DNA of 64,000 nt from Hibiscus mutabilis. Taxonomy: Eukaryota > Streptophyta > Magnoliopsida > Malvales > Malvaceae. Within the stretch, counting starts at the first letter, position 1. Each line of letters begins with the position of its first letter. The stretch is taken from positions 6,448,001-6,512,000 of the forward strand of contig CM033741.1 in assembly GCA_019671005.1 (NCBI GenBank), in the 5' to 3' direction. Under the pieces are notes generated by a model. That model was not told the DNA's origin. It searched no databases and worked only from the letters and a program-made list of their open reading frames with translations. The position numbers were made by a program, and so were the translations under genes. Positions 12,705-23,863 of this stretch are shown here, in pieces.

Positions 12705-13168
12705 GTAGGTGACAACACGTACGGGCAAGTGATGCAGCTTTCTGTGGCTGAACGGTGATGGAGAACGCCCAAATCAATTTTCTTGACACCAATGGACACG
12801 GTTGTGGCCTCAGTTTCTCGATTCGAGCACTCAAACTACTCAAACTTAACAACCTAATTTTTTTTCTCTCACCCCCTTCGACGACAACTTCGATGATGAC
12901 ATCGTTGGTACCGACGAACTTTTCTCGACAAGATAAACAAAATAAAGGTAGAGGTGTCGACAATGGACGACCAGATCTCGATATATCGAAGTTTTAAAAC
13001 TCCTTCCTCAACTTTTCTCTCATTTTCTCTTCTCTAGCTCACCATCCACTTTTCACTTTTTCCTTTGTTTTTTCCCTTAACTCTCTTTTTCCCCTATTTA
13101 AAATTCAAACTCTTTATCTCCCAAATTAATATGCTTGATTCACTAATCCAAAAATTAGGTCGTTACAA
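12705..13168 (-). mobile_element. Fragment of a Gypsy-like LTR (minus orientation)
   Basis: On the minus strand this starts TGTAACGACCTAATTTTTGG at 13168, directly after a purine tract (minus-strand complement of 13169-13186, AAGGAGGGGAGAG) preceded by TTTCAACGATGAAATTTTTC. This arrangement, a polypurine tract followed by TGTAACG, is what I know from the 3' LTR junction of plant Del/Tekay Gypsy elements. The LTR runs only to 12705, where the neighbouring block starts, so it is truncated or interrupted. Two short open frames here overlap on both strands and look accidental. Confidence 0.55.
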
Positions 13169-15600
13169 CTCTCCCCTCCTTAAAGAAAAATTTCATCGTT
13201 GAAATTTGTACACATAAATCAAAGAAGATTCTCAAACCATTATAACTCTTCGACGTCCACAACTCTTTCCCGCTGCGTTACTCTGATATCTCATAACACT
13301 TATCAGTCATAACCCTTATCTTCTAACGGTACAAACATAGTCTTAACTGATTCTTTATCTTAGAAGGAATCTATCCTCGCTCAATACATTACAGACGACA
13401 ACCAAAACCCAATGGTACCTCATCAAAAGCGTCACATAAATACGTCATCAAAGGAACTTAACTTATGTTGTAGAACCCAAAAGGTTGTTACACAATAAAC
13501 CATAACTCTGTATAATCTAAAAGAACAGGAGGTTAAACAGTCATTGTATCCAAACAAAATAAATTTTCTAATAACGACTCCCTAAAAAAGACTCTAACCC
13601 TGATGGCATCTTGTATCAATATCATTGCTTGCCTGGTACAAGACTTCTAAAAATGAACAACGTCTCCACTCGCCTCAAGCACTTAACTTAAACTCGACAA
13701 CTAAAGCAGCTCCCATTAACTCGATTCACGCAAGAGTTTTACACTCTAAACTATCACGTGCTTGGAAAACATATCATTTGTACCTCACTAGGATTTGTCA
13801 TCGCATAAAATTCCACCAATAGATAAGTTCCATCACAAACCTCAAGTCTCATGTTAAAATGTACCATGTATACACCGCAGTGCCGTGCAACTCAACCCAC
13901 AAACAATCTAAGTAGACTTTTCATCTGGATCCCTTATTTATCGAAAATAACAACTGATACCTACCAAGAAATATACCATTACTCAACGAAATCCCATTGA
14001 AACTGTGCACTCACAAATTTTTTACAAGATCCACGATCACCTATTTAATTTCCACCGATAAATATCGAAGCATCACAACAACTCTGAAGAACTCAATGTT
14101 TGACTCTCAACCGATGGCAAGTCAAACACTTATCATTATCTCAAACACACGACTCCGTCGTGTCTCACAAAATATGCGGGTGAAAGTTTGGTACAAACTG
14201 TCGCTCTCAAAATTCATTATATAGACCACTGTACTATATAAGAAGAATCTCCTGCCTTGATATATCTTCCTCTAAAACACCCACAATAAGATCTCGAAGT
14301 CTATTAGAAATCATCAGACCTAAATTCAAACAAAAGATTGTATCCTTTTTATTACAATCAGATGCTACTTCTCCATGCTTCCAAAGTAAATCAATTATTA
14401 ACTTGGAGCTTAACTAATGTAACACGGGTACCGATACTGGCCGATCAGTATTAATACCAGATGAATCAATTACCGATACCGTATTGAGCTAACATCGGTA
14501 CTCTCTTACACGACCATTACTTGCGATCCTTGATCCCTCAACATGGGTAGCATGATACTCTAACCCAAACTAACTTCATACAATCTATCACTTATCAAGT
14601 TCACTTTACTTAGGTGGTGATTGATTACACGATCAACAGCTCTTAATTACTTCGACTCATGTCATTGTTCAAATCTCAAATTCCTTAAAGATCAAGTACC
14701 CAAAATTGAATATTGTTGGGTAGGCACTCACTTCCCTCTTATTGCACAAAAATGTAGTCCTGGCAAAATAAAAAAAAACATCCTTGAAGATCTCAAAATC
14801 TTATTCAACTTTAATCGAGTCAGCACCATTGTCACAAAAAATGGTCTCACACGGCTCGAATGTCCACCAATGTTCCTCGGCTCGCCTCAAGGATAATGTG
14901 ATACAATCAAAAGTATTTACAAAGTCTCAAACCATTGTCTCCTTAACTGATCACATGGTAACTAACCTCTCCCACACTTAAGGTCATTTAGGTAATTATC
15001 TTGTTAACGTTTATATTTCCATATCACTTATACATTCACACGTGTCATATAAAGCATTAAACTTATATTCGAGAGACGATATGATGGCCCCCACCCTATT
15101 ATTACCGAAACATCTCTTACGTCACTGCAGACATCAAACGTTACCATAACACGCCCTAAAGAGAGAAATCTTTATTCCAAAATTCATTTTGAAACTACTA
15201 GACTCTAGCACTCTCGAACCAATTCCAGAAAAATACACGGGTACTTCAGAGTCAATTAAACGAGTCATCAATCTTAGGAGACAAGTAACGTTATTTTGTT
15301 GTCACTTAACAAGCTATCAACGATTTACACATCACCTCAATGAACCAACTTCTTACTAACGAACAAGCTCAATTTTCCCTTAGACGAAACACTCAGACAA
15401 AAAAACCTCGTTCAAGTTGCACATTCGCAACTGAACCTCTGACTTTCTCAATAGGATCAGTGTCCTCTGACAAGGGAGATGGGCACTGACGTCCAACTCG
15501 GCCTTACCTCAACATCTACTTACGTTCTTGACAGGGAGGAAGTCTTGACGACTCTTCCAAGAAGCATAAACAAACACTCTGATAGTTTAAAAGCTCTTGA
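13169..15600 (-). mobile_element. Probable internal region of a decayed LTR retroelement
   Basis: This region lies upstream (on the minus strand) of the polypurine tract at 13169-13186, so it should be the 3' part of a retroelement internal domain. I could not recognise reverse transcriptase, integrase or chromodomain motifs in either orientation, and open frames are short. A copy of the TACCGATACTGG motif group lies at 14424-14503. The assignment rests on position next to the LTR-like junction only. Confidence 0.35.
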
Positions 15601-16460
15601 GTGTTAAACTACACACATTGGCATCTGCCAAACGGTCAATGTCGACAGAATATCACTTGGCAAAAGATTAAACATTCTATTTGTCAATTCAGGAAATAAT
15701 GCCAAAGAATATGTCTTTTACGTGCAAGTAAACATGGTCAGCAAATAATAAAGTAGTGAGTTGAGTATCGTCTCTACAGAGATTGTCCAGGAATTAATTG
15801 CCACAATTAATACTTGTGAACTGGAAAATAAAGGTGATGACAATTGATTGAGGGGATGAGTAAAATAAAAGAATTAAAGAAATAAAAATGTAAGGAAACT
15901 GAAGTGAAGATCGAGGTAGATTGGCAAATAACTGGTGTAGTAATGATTGGAAATCTTGGCAAAGGATGTTTGGATTTCACGCCAATAAAGACAGAAATTA
16001 GTAACATTAAACTCTGGTTCTATTGCCGAGCATATTTTAAGTTAGTATTGCCTATGTCGATGGCAATACCCTAAGTTAACTACTCTCAACACCTATATGT
16101 CAATAGCGATTCAAACAATTAACTTGGTGAAGTTTTAATCTTTTCTTCTAAGGGGTAGAATCACTTCAGATGTAAGTTCATCTACTTGAATATCTTCTGT
16201 CGAAGTTTCTCTCCTTAGTATTTGACAATTAATCCTTATCTCCTAAGTCTGTTAAGATATTAGGGGATAATAAGCATTCAATGTCAACTGTCGTATGACA
16301 TAAAATATATGAAATGTAAGCATATGTGAAATAGACAATAATGCCAAAGCATGTAATTATTAAAAACTGAAAATACTAAGTGTTCATCGCAAACACCCCT
16401 AACCAATTTAAAAGATTAGTTCATGGCTGGGGAAACCAACAACAAATCATCGTTTTGATT
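15600..16460. repeat. Dispersed repeat, possibly Tat/Ogre-type retroelement fragment
   Basis: The segment contains ACGTGCAAGTAAACATGGTC, then AAAGTAGTGAGTTGAGTATCG and CTCTACAGAGATTG, then TTGCCGAGCATATTTTAAG. This wording is familiar to me from repeated intergenic sequence in many dicots, usually ascribed to Tat-lineage Gypsy elements. That is recollection, not a search. No open reading frame is convincing. Confidence 0.35.
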
Positions 16461-17264
16461 TATCGTCACAAAAACCAAAATTAAATAAAGAGAAATGAAA
16501 CAAAAGAAGGATATCTTTCGATGCAGCCCTTCAATGGATCTAGAGCTCTCAGCGAAACTGCCTAGGTTGCTTTTACCCTTCTCTTTTCCTCGTGACTCCA
16601 GCTCTCCCTTTGGCTCATCCTTGAACTCTTTATATAGGCGCAAGCGAAGCCTTAATTAGGGTTAGGGTAAAATCCTGAGTGTTTGGTTCCTTAATTCTCG
16701 GAGGCGGTGCATTCCCACTTCATAGAATTAGGGCTGATGTGGCTCTAACTCGGTGTTCTTTCCTTCTTTTGCCAACTGAACTTGGCATTCTTCTCCATTC
16801 TTTTGCCAATCAAGTTTGGCATTCTCCTTCTGCTTTTACCAACTGCGCTCGGCATTTCCTTCATGTGTCCACTTGCTCCAGTCTGCACACCACGACAAGA
16901 AAATACCCTTTCATTCTGACAATAAGAACTATACATTCCTTAACTCCTAAATGCAAATGCATGAAATTACTGGCAAAATAGATGAAAAATATAAATAACA
17001 TAACACGTTAAAAAAGGTATGAAATGTGTATGAATATCTCAAGTCCAAACTGCCGAGTTTACTAATTATTATTTTTTTCTGGAAAACTATGACGTGAAAT
17101 CCGAATCCTAAAATGAAACGGTGGTTTTCAGTTTTCATGGGATGTGAAAAAATAATCAAAGTTGATGGAACTAAATTTGAGGAGAAATTAGGGAATTGTG
17201 ACAATGAATGTGCGTAAAACCTTTTAGCTACTCACAATATATTATGGATTGGTGGGAGTGGGAG

Positions 17265-17308
17265 GCATTATCATTATCATTATCATTATCATTATCATTA
17301 TCATTATA
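17265..17308. repeat. (ATTATC)n microsatellite
   Basis: About seven perfect tandem copies of ATTATC. Confidence 0.95.
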
Positions 17309-18950
17309 TGAATAATATTAGTATATCATACATTACAAGTTACTTTTGTGAAAACACGACACGTGCAAAAGCAATGCCAACGACTTCATCCACTTAAGGA
17401 TCAAACACGAGATCAATAATTTTATATATAAATTCTTATATGAATTTGTTGATCAAACTTTTATAATTTATTTTTTAAGTATATTTTTAAAATGTGATTG
17501 AATTTAGTGTTATAAAAATAAAATATATAGATTTATAATATTATAACAATAATTTAATTAACACTTGAATTCTATTAATATATATTAAAAATTACATTAC
17601 TAAAATGAACTTATAATTATATATAGTTTATTTTATATTTTTTATTATTTTAATTGAATTGACATCACTAACCTAAACATTTAATAACAATATAATTTTT
17701 TAATAAAAATTAATACTAATAAATTTGGATTCAAATTTTTATTTATATTATATGATATATTTTTAAATAATTATTTTAATATATTTTTTTCATTTTTCAA
17801 AACTAAGTGATATCATGTACAAGCACCTGCAACTTTTTCCTTTCTTTTTAATTGTACGTGGTCGGCAACGGTATCAGTGTTAGTTGTCGACCACCTGTAA
17901 TTTTTTTTATTTCATTTTTTATTTTTTAATTTTTAAATTTAATAAAATTGTTCTTGTAAAATACTTATATCTATCTTTTGGTATGTATCCCTCTATTTTT
18001 TGGCTCGCTTTTATTCTCTTAATTGATCGCTTGACAGTTTTTTTTTTCAATTGATTTTTTTTATCAAGGTTGGATTAGATTTCGCCACGACTGATCAAGA
18101 TGACGCTCTTTTGATTATCATGTTGATATCATTGTTTTGGACACTCGAACTGGATTTGGATACGAGCTCACAGTCACTGCTCTTGTTCACGATTGAGTTG
18201 TGGTAATGACTGTGTTGTCAATGTGTCTTGTTAGTGTAATATGCATTTCTAATGTTGTTTTTGTTGGTTTTTATCTTTCATCGTCGAGCTTTGGTGATGT
18301 TTGTATCTATTTTGTTTAAGCCTTTGAGTTAGGGTTTTACCTTTTCTTTGTATGGTCGGTTTAGATGTTATTTTTCGTATTTTTAAGAATATGTGCAGAT
18401 CAAGTTTGTTTACATGAGTTGTAAACTCTCATTATATTTTTAAATTTTCATCTTTTAATAAAACTAGCACACTCATATTAAAAAAATGAAGTGATATCAT
18501 TGAATCAAAGATATATCACATTTACCAACAAGAAGTTGATTTAGTGAAATGTGACACTGAATTTCATAAGCAAGATTAAGAGTTTGAATCTTAATATTGT
18601 GAATAAAGTAAGTTAGGTTGGAAGAGATATCCCCATAATAGGTCTTTACGGTACTCTGTTCTAGTTAATCGATCAATAGATTCAATATTGATGATTATAA
18701 AAAAATATTAAAATCAGTGAGAGGGCCTATATCGCACCTATTGTTTTCAACTTTAAAATGATAAAAAAAAGCAAATCATTTCTTGTACCACATCATTTTT
18801 TTTTCTTTTCCAATGGAATCCAACCTCTGATTTTAATTGACTTCCATTCTTTTATTAATATAAGTCAATTAGGGTTAGTCTCCCTCTATAAACGGTTAAG
18901 ATCTCCTAAAATTTGTTCTTGGGGCCCTACAACAAGAGTGCCCTCTCAAA

Positions 18951-18951
<1 letters not shown>

Positions 18952-19010
<59 letters not shown>
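18952..19010. repeat. (ATAC)n then (AT)n microsatellite
   Basis: A few ATAC units pass into more than twenty perfect AT dinucleotides. Length is likely to vary between individuals. Confidence 0.95.
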
Positions 19011-19012
<2 letters not shown>

Positions 19013-19998
19013 CCAAATTTTAGGCCATAAAAACTCATCCATCATTTCCTAACCTAAATAACGAATATATAGTTTACGCAATTTCATATAATTTTAACTT
19101 TGGGTATGATTAGCACCACACTAATATATTAAAAAAAATAAAAAATAACATAAATGAAAAACGCAATTATATTCATGAATTCAATCATGGGATTGTTAAA
19201 ATATTAATTATACAAAAAATTATGAAAATATGTAAAAACTACTTAAATTCCACACTAGTGTAAGTGGATCTTTCTATCCATTTATAATATATATGTTCAT
19301 TATTAACGAACCATATGATGACACATAATATAGAATAAAAGCTAAGTGAATTACTTCTAAAAATTTCAGATGACGCGTCATCATTTGATTCTTTGACAAT
19401 ACAAAGAACTATAAAGTACTAGTGCAACAAATCATTAAGTGTATATACAGATAAAGATTCATTTACACCAATATAAAATTATAGTAGTTTTATACAATTA
19501 TAGTACTTTTTGTTCGATTAATACTTTGACAATTTGTCATATTTAATGTTTTATCCAAGTACAATTATAGAAATACCGAATTATGACAAGTACAATTATT
19601 TTTTTAATTCACCGTTTGGTTTTTTTCTAAAATTTAACGGTTGCATTATTAAAATATAGATCCAATGAAAGTTTATAAAACTACGTAAAAACTACTATAA
19701 TTTTATGCTAATTATAAATGAATCATTCTCATATATATATATATAAACTTGGTACGTATTATTTTGAATTTGGAGAAAAATGCACAAATTTTATTTTTAG
19801 ATTCCATTATGATAAAAAAAATTTAAAATGAAGCAGATATATAAAAATAGGGTGAGGATTTAGAATTAGGTTAAAAGTTAAAATCTACTAGGAATACTGG
19901 TTATAGATATGATCCATGATAGAAAATAAACGAATAAACGAAACTCTTAAAACGTGTAAAATTAGAAAGAAAAGGAAAAGAACATAATAAATCATGGG

Positions 19999-20211
19999 TA
20001 AAACTTTAATACACAGGCTGTGTAAAATTAATTTTACATAAGCATGTGTATTTACACTATAAAAAATTCAAATCCTAAATTCCTAACATTAACCCTAAAA
20101 AATTAACCCTAAACCTTAAACCCTATACACTAAATTCTAAACACTAACCTTAAATCTTAAACCCTACAACCTAAACCCCTAAACTTTAAACCATGTGTAT
20201 CAAAGTTTTTT
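19999..20211. mobile_element. MITE with telomere-like interior
   Basis: The left end, AAAACTTTAATACACAGG, and the inverted right end, AAAACTTTGATACACATGG, form terminal inverted repeats about 18-20 bp long. The interior from 20080 is a run of CCCTAAA, CCTTAAA and CCTAAACCCC units. No coding sequence is present. No clear target duplication was found, so the exact ends are approximate. Confidence 0.6.
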
Positions 20212-20832
20212 CCAATAAATCATTATGCATATATGGTTAGCGAAACTAGGCAATATTTGGATTGATTCGTATTTTATTTGGAATGTTTGGTGTTAGTGGA
20301 AAATGATTTTTATATCATTAAAGTTTCGTTTTATCTTTGACCTACTATCATTTTCAGATTTCAGGTATTAAATCGTAAATGTATTTTCTTATCTTTATAT
20401 AAATCGTAAAACAGATTCGAAAAATAAAAACATTTAATTAAAGTTTTAAAATTTTTTAACTAAGCTAAAATGTTTTTTCAATAGTTTAATGGACCTTTAC
20501 ATCTTTTAGAGTCAAGTTTAGGCGAAAAGGGTGAGAAAATTATTCAGTTAAACTATAGTTTACGGATGAAATTTAAAGTTCACTTTAAATATTGAAAATT
20601 AAATAATTTTGATTACATATTAATTTAATGGAATAAGATTAGATCATTTAATAAAATTAGAGATTCAAATTTTTGATGATGTGAATAAAATAAATTAGAT
20701 CGGGAAAGTCACCCTATTAGACCTATGTTGTATTTAATCTAAATTAATCGATCAACTGAGAGTTATAAAAAAAAAAGTCAATTAGAATTTCATTGTTTAT
20801 TAAGGGAAAAAAAGGAAAATAGATCAGAGGTA

Positions 20833-21259
20833 TAGGGGTGAGCAAAACTTGACTCAACTCGAAAAAATTTAAAAAAAAAATTGAGTTGTAAAATGAAAAT
20901 TCGAATAACTCAAAATTTTTAATAATTAGTGGATTCGAATCGAGTCCCTCAATTTTTTCTGATATATATATATATAAAATATGATGAAATGTATGCACAT
21001 GTGAAAAAAATATGAAAAATATATATGTATATCTTATACGATTAGAGAAAGTCATTTAAACTGGAACCAAATCGTACTATAACATGATAAATAATTACAA
21101 TTAAATTTGCATAGGAACTCGAAAACTCGACTCGAATTTCATAAATTCAACTCGAATCAAAAAATTTCAAATAAAATTTAAATTGTAAAATATGACGCAT
21201 CAATTCGAATAACTCGAAATTTTTTAACTCGATTCGACTCGATTGAACGCTCACCCCTA
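20833..21259. mobile_element. Non-autonomous hAT-like element, TCGA-rich (copy B)
   Basis: It starts TAGGGGTGAGCAAAACTTGA and ends GATTGAACGCTCACCCCTA, a terminal inverted repeat of TAGGGGTGAGC. Both ends are filled with CTCGACTCGAATT-type short repeats, and the centre is AT-rich with a TATATATA tract. The same architecture, including the ATATGAAAAATATATATGTA centre, recurs at 49322-50349. No transposase is encoded. I see no matching flanking octamer. Confidence 0.75.
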
Positions 21260-21539
21260 CAAAAAAAAATAGAGATTGGGCCATGTGCAATGTACTAAAT
21301 ATCCAGAACGTTGGCAAATTTTTCTATGGTCATGGTTGGTCGATGCATATGATAAGGCAATCCTTTTAGATTCAATAATTTATGTATTTACATTATATTT
21401 ATGTCCTAGTTTTATCGAATTTATTTTATTTTAATGAATTTTTTTAAAAAATAATAATTTGTGTTATATAAATTATAATATTTTTATTTTTATTTGTATC
21501 CTATCATATTCATATTTTTTTTCTTTTCGTGTTACAAGG

Positions 21540-22510
21540 GATGCTTATCGAGCGAGTCAATGGCAAGTTGAGTAGTGTTTGACTCATGCTCGTTAAAAAA
21601 TCTCGTTACTTGACTCGACTTGTTACTCGTTAAGCTCAATAAAAAAACTTACTCGACTCGTGCTCGTTAAAAAATCTTGTTGCTTATTAAGCTAGTCAAA
21701 TTTTTTACCTTATTTCTTTTTAAATATAAGTAAAATCTAGTTATACTAGTATAGCTTAATATAAACATACAAATTCAAGAAAAAAACGTGAGGACTAAGG
21801 AGATAAATAAATGAACCTGTCATGACCGAGTTGGAGATGAAGTCGATATTTGAGTGTGAGATAGTTTTTAATTTCTCAACAATCTTCGATGAATAACAAA
21901 AGAAAAAAGATCTTAGGGATTTCAGGGTTTAAACTTTCGATCGTATTTTTTATACTTACTTTTTCTCTTTTCTACTTTTACACATATGGTAATAATAAAA
22001 GAAAAAGGAAATGCTTTAATACCCTGAAACTTTCGATCGTATTTTTTATACTTATTTTTCCTCTTTTCTACTTTTACACATATGGTAATAATAAAAGAAA
22101 AAGGAAATGCTTTAATAAAAAAGAAAATATTAATTATTATAATTTAATTTCTTATTAATATAAATAAATTTTTTTAATTCTTAGAAAATACAAAACGTTT
22201 TGGAAAATTTGAAACAAAATATTTTATGGGTAAATTTTCTAACAAATTATTGAACCTTTTTAGTGTTTTTAACTAACATTTAAACTTATTATAACATAAT
22301 TTTTTTAAGCTAGCCACAAAAAATCATAAAAAAATATTAAAAAAATAAACAAGTTGCTCGCGAATTTATCGAGTCGAGTTAGACTTTACTCGACTTGCTA
22401 AAATCTCAAGTTGAGCTCAAATTCGAATCAAATCAACTCGAATCGAGCATTTATCGAGTTTTGACCGATTCGAGCTCGAATTGTTTGCGAGCTGTTCAAC
22501 TCAATTAGGA
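21540..22510. repeat. TCGAGCTCG-rich repeat with internal 96-bp tandem duplication
   Basis: The outer parts (21540-21690 and 22355-22500) contain repeated motifs such as CTCGTTAAAAAATC, ACTCGACTCG and CGAATCGAGC in opposite orientations, as in the other TCGA-rich elements of this window. I could not define clean termini. Inside, a segment starting AAACTTTCGATCGTATTTTT at 21931 is repeated almost exactly from 22027, giving two copies of about 90 bp. The 89-residue open frame across it is just this duplication and has no known domain. Confidence 0.55.
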
Positions 22511-23784
22511 CCCTCACTTACGTTATGTTTGGTATTCTATTTTTAATTACATTTTTCTTGTCACGAAATCTTGTTCATTCCATTGTCGGGTCTATATCTC
22601 TTGCCCATCTTAACTTTTACTTTCTTTCTTTTCAATTTTGGAATCTGATTTTTGAGCAGCTTGGAAAGTATTGTGTTTTTTCCTTTTGTTGGTTACGAAA
22701 ATGCTTCTGTTGGCGAATTTAATATCAAGGATATGATCAAGCTTCTTAATAAAAAAATAACGAACCCCAAAAAGTGAACTTTGATAATTCAATATTCAAA
22801 TAAAAATATAATCTAAACAAATATTTTTTAAAATTTTTTTCCCAGTTCTCTAGAGTTTTATCTCGACTAATCCAGATCGACACGTCGTACACTTGACTTT
22901 GGTGGTAAGTCTCCCAGCAGAGATTTTTTTGTAAACATAACTTTAAACTAGAGATCTGCTTAAACAATACCAGACGGCTTACTATTTGGACCAATTCCGT
23001 TAATTAATGTAAACAATTGTTAGAGGACTTGAGTTAAGTCCAAAAGTTCGATCCAAAACTCAACATTCTTCTCATTCGATTAGAGTTTAATTAAATTTTA
23101 CTTTTAAAATCCGAATTCAGTTCACACTGAATAATGTCTCATTTATACATAAACTCTGACCTCAATTAAAAGATAATAATTATCCAAAAAGGAAACGTGG
23201 AAATATTTTCCAGGGAAACGAATTAAGGGGAAAAAAAAGTGAAAAGACATATTTTTTTTTGGTTCGTAGAATAGAAGGTGATGATGTGTTGCCAATGAAA
23301 ACATCTTCCTATAGAAAGTATAAACAGTAAAAGTCAGATTCCATGTTATCAACTCACAAATCCCAGACTCTCACAATCTCTTCCCCTCTTGGATCATGAG
23401 CTCTACCCAGCAATCAAAATCATTGGAATCAATGATCCCCAAAAAATGAACCAAAACGACATGAATTTTATGATAGTTTTGATCCCAGAGAATCAAAATG
23501 ACCGGAAATCAATGATTGATATATGTAAAAAAAAAAAAAACCTTTTTGTTTAGAAGTCCCAAGAGAATGGAACTGCCGTCAACTTATATGGAAATGTGTG
23601 CTCATATGGAAGGAAAACAGGCCGAGGCCAAGGAGTTGCTTACACAATTCTGACACGCACCAAATATAGAGCATTGATTCTTTTGGAAATTTGTTATAAT
23701 TGAAAATAAATAAAATAAAACCTAGAACCCAGAATTTCAATAATTGGAAAATAAAAAAATGTTTATTACCTGCCTTTTATAAGT
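22511..23784. other. Intergenic DNA upstream of the amino acid transporter
   Basis: No gene is seen. Open frames near 22525-22994 and 23143-23352 are short and lysine/phenylalanine-rich without recognisable motifs. The last few hundred bases should contain the upstream regulatory region of the transporter that starts at 23864. Confidence 0.45.
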
Positions 23785-23793
23785 TATATATAT
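23785..23793 (+). promoter_or_regulatory. Likely TATA box of the amino acid transporter gene
   Basis: A TTATATATAT stretch lies about 75 bases before the start codon at 23864. The intervening leader contains GAAAGAGAGAGAGAGG, a GA-rich tract typical of plant 5' leaders. Position and sequence fit a core promoter, but no transcript evidence is available. Confidence 0.5.
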
Positions 23794-23863
23794 CTGAACA
23801 ACACCAGACGAAGATAATACTAAGCAGCAACAAGTTGAATTGAAAGAGAGAGAGAGGTGAAAC

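Larger units (their letters stand above)
16461..19998. other. AT-rich intergenic DNA, no gene seen
   Basis: Short overlapping frames at 16416-17204 lack any recognisable domain. From about 17840 to 18480 the sequence becomes T-rich on + and ends TTTTAATAAAACTAGCACACTC, which could be the 3' end of an old LINE, but no reverse transcriptase is visible. Two microsatellites are listed separately. Confidence 0.45.

Noticed and set aside
12685..12997. Overlapping frames on both strands (80-92 residues)
   Set aside because: They span the junction of two repeat blocks, have no homology I can recognise and look compositional.
14621..14981. Open frames of 65-91 residues on + within the 13-15 kb region
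   Set aside because: They overlap in different frames, show no domain, and lie in retroelement debris whose other signals are on the minus strand.
21889..22158. 89-residue frame that looks like a small repeated membrane protein
   Set aside because: It is a translation of a tandem DNA duplication in an AT-rich repeat.
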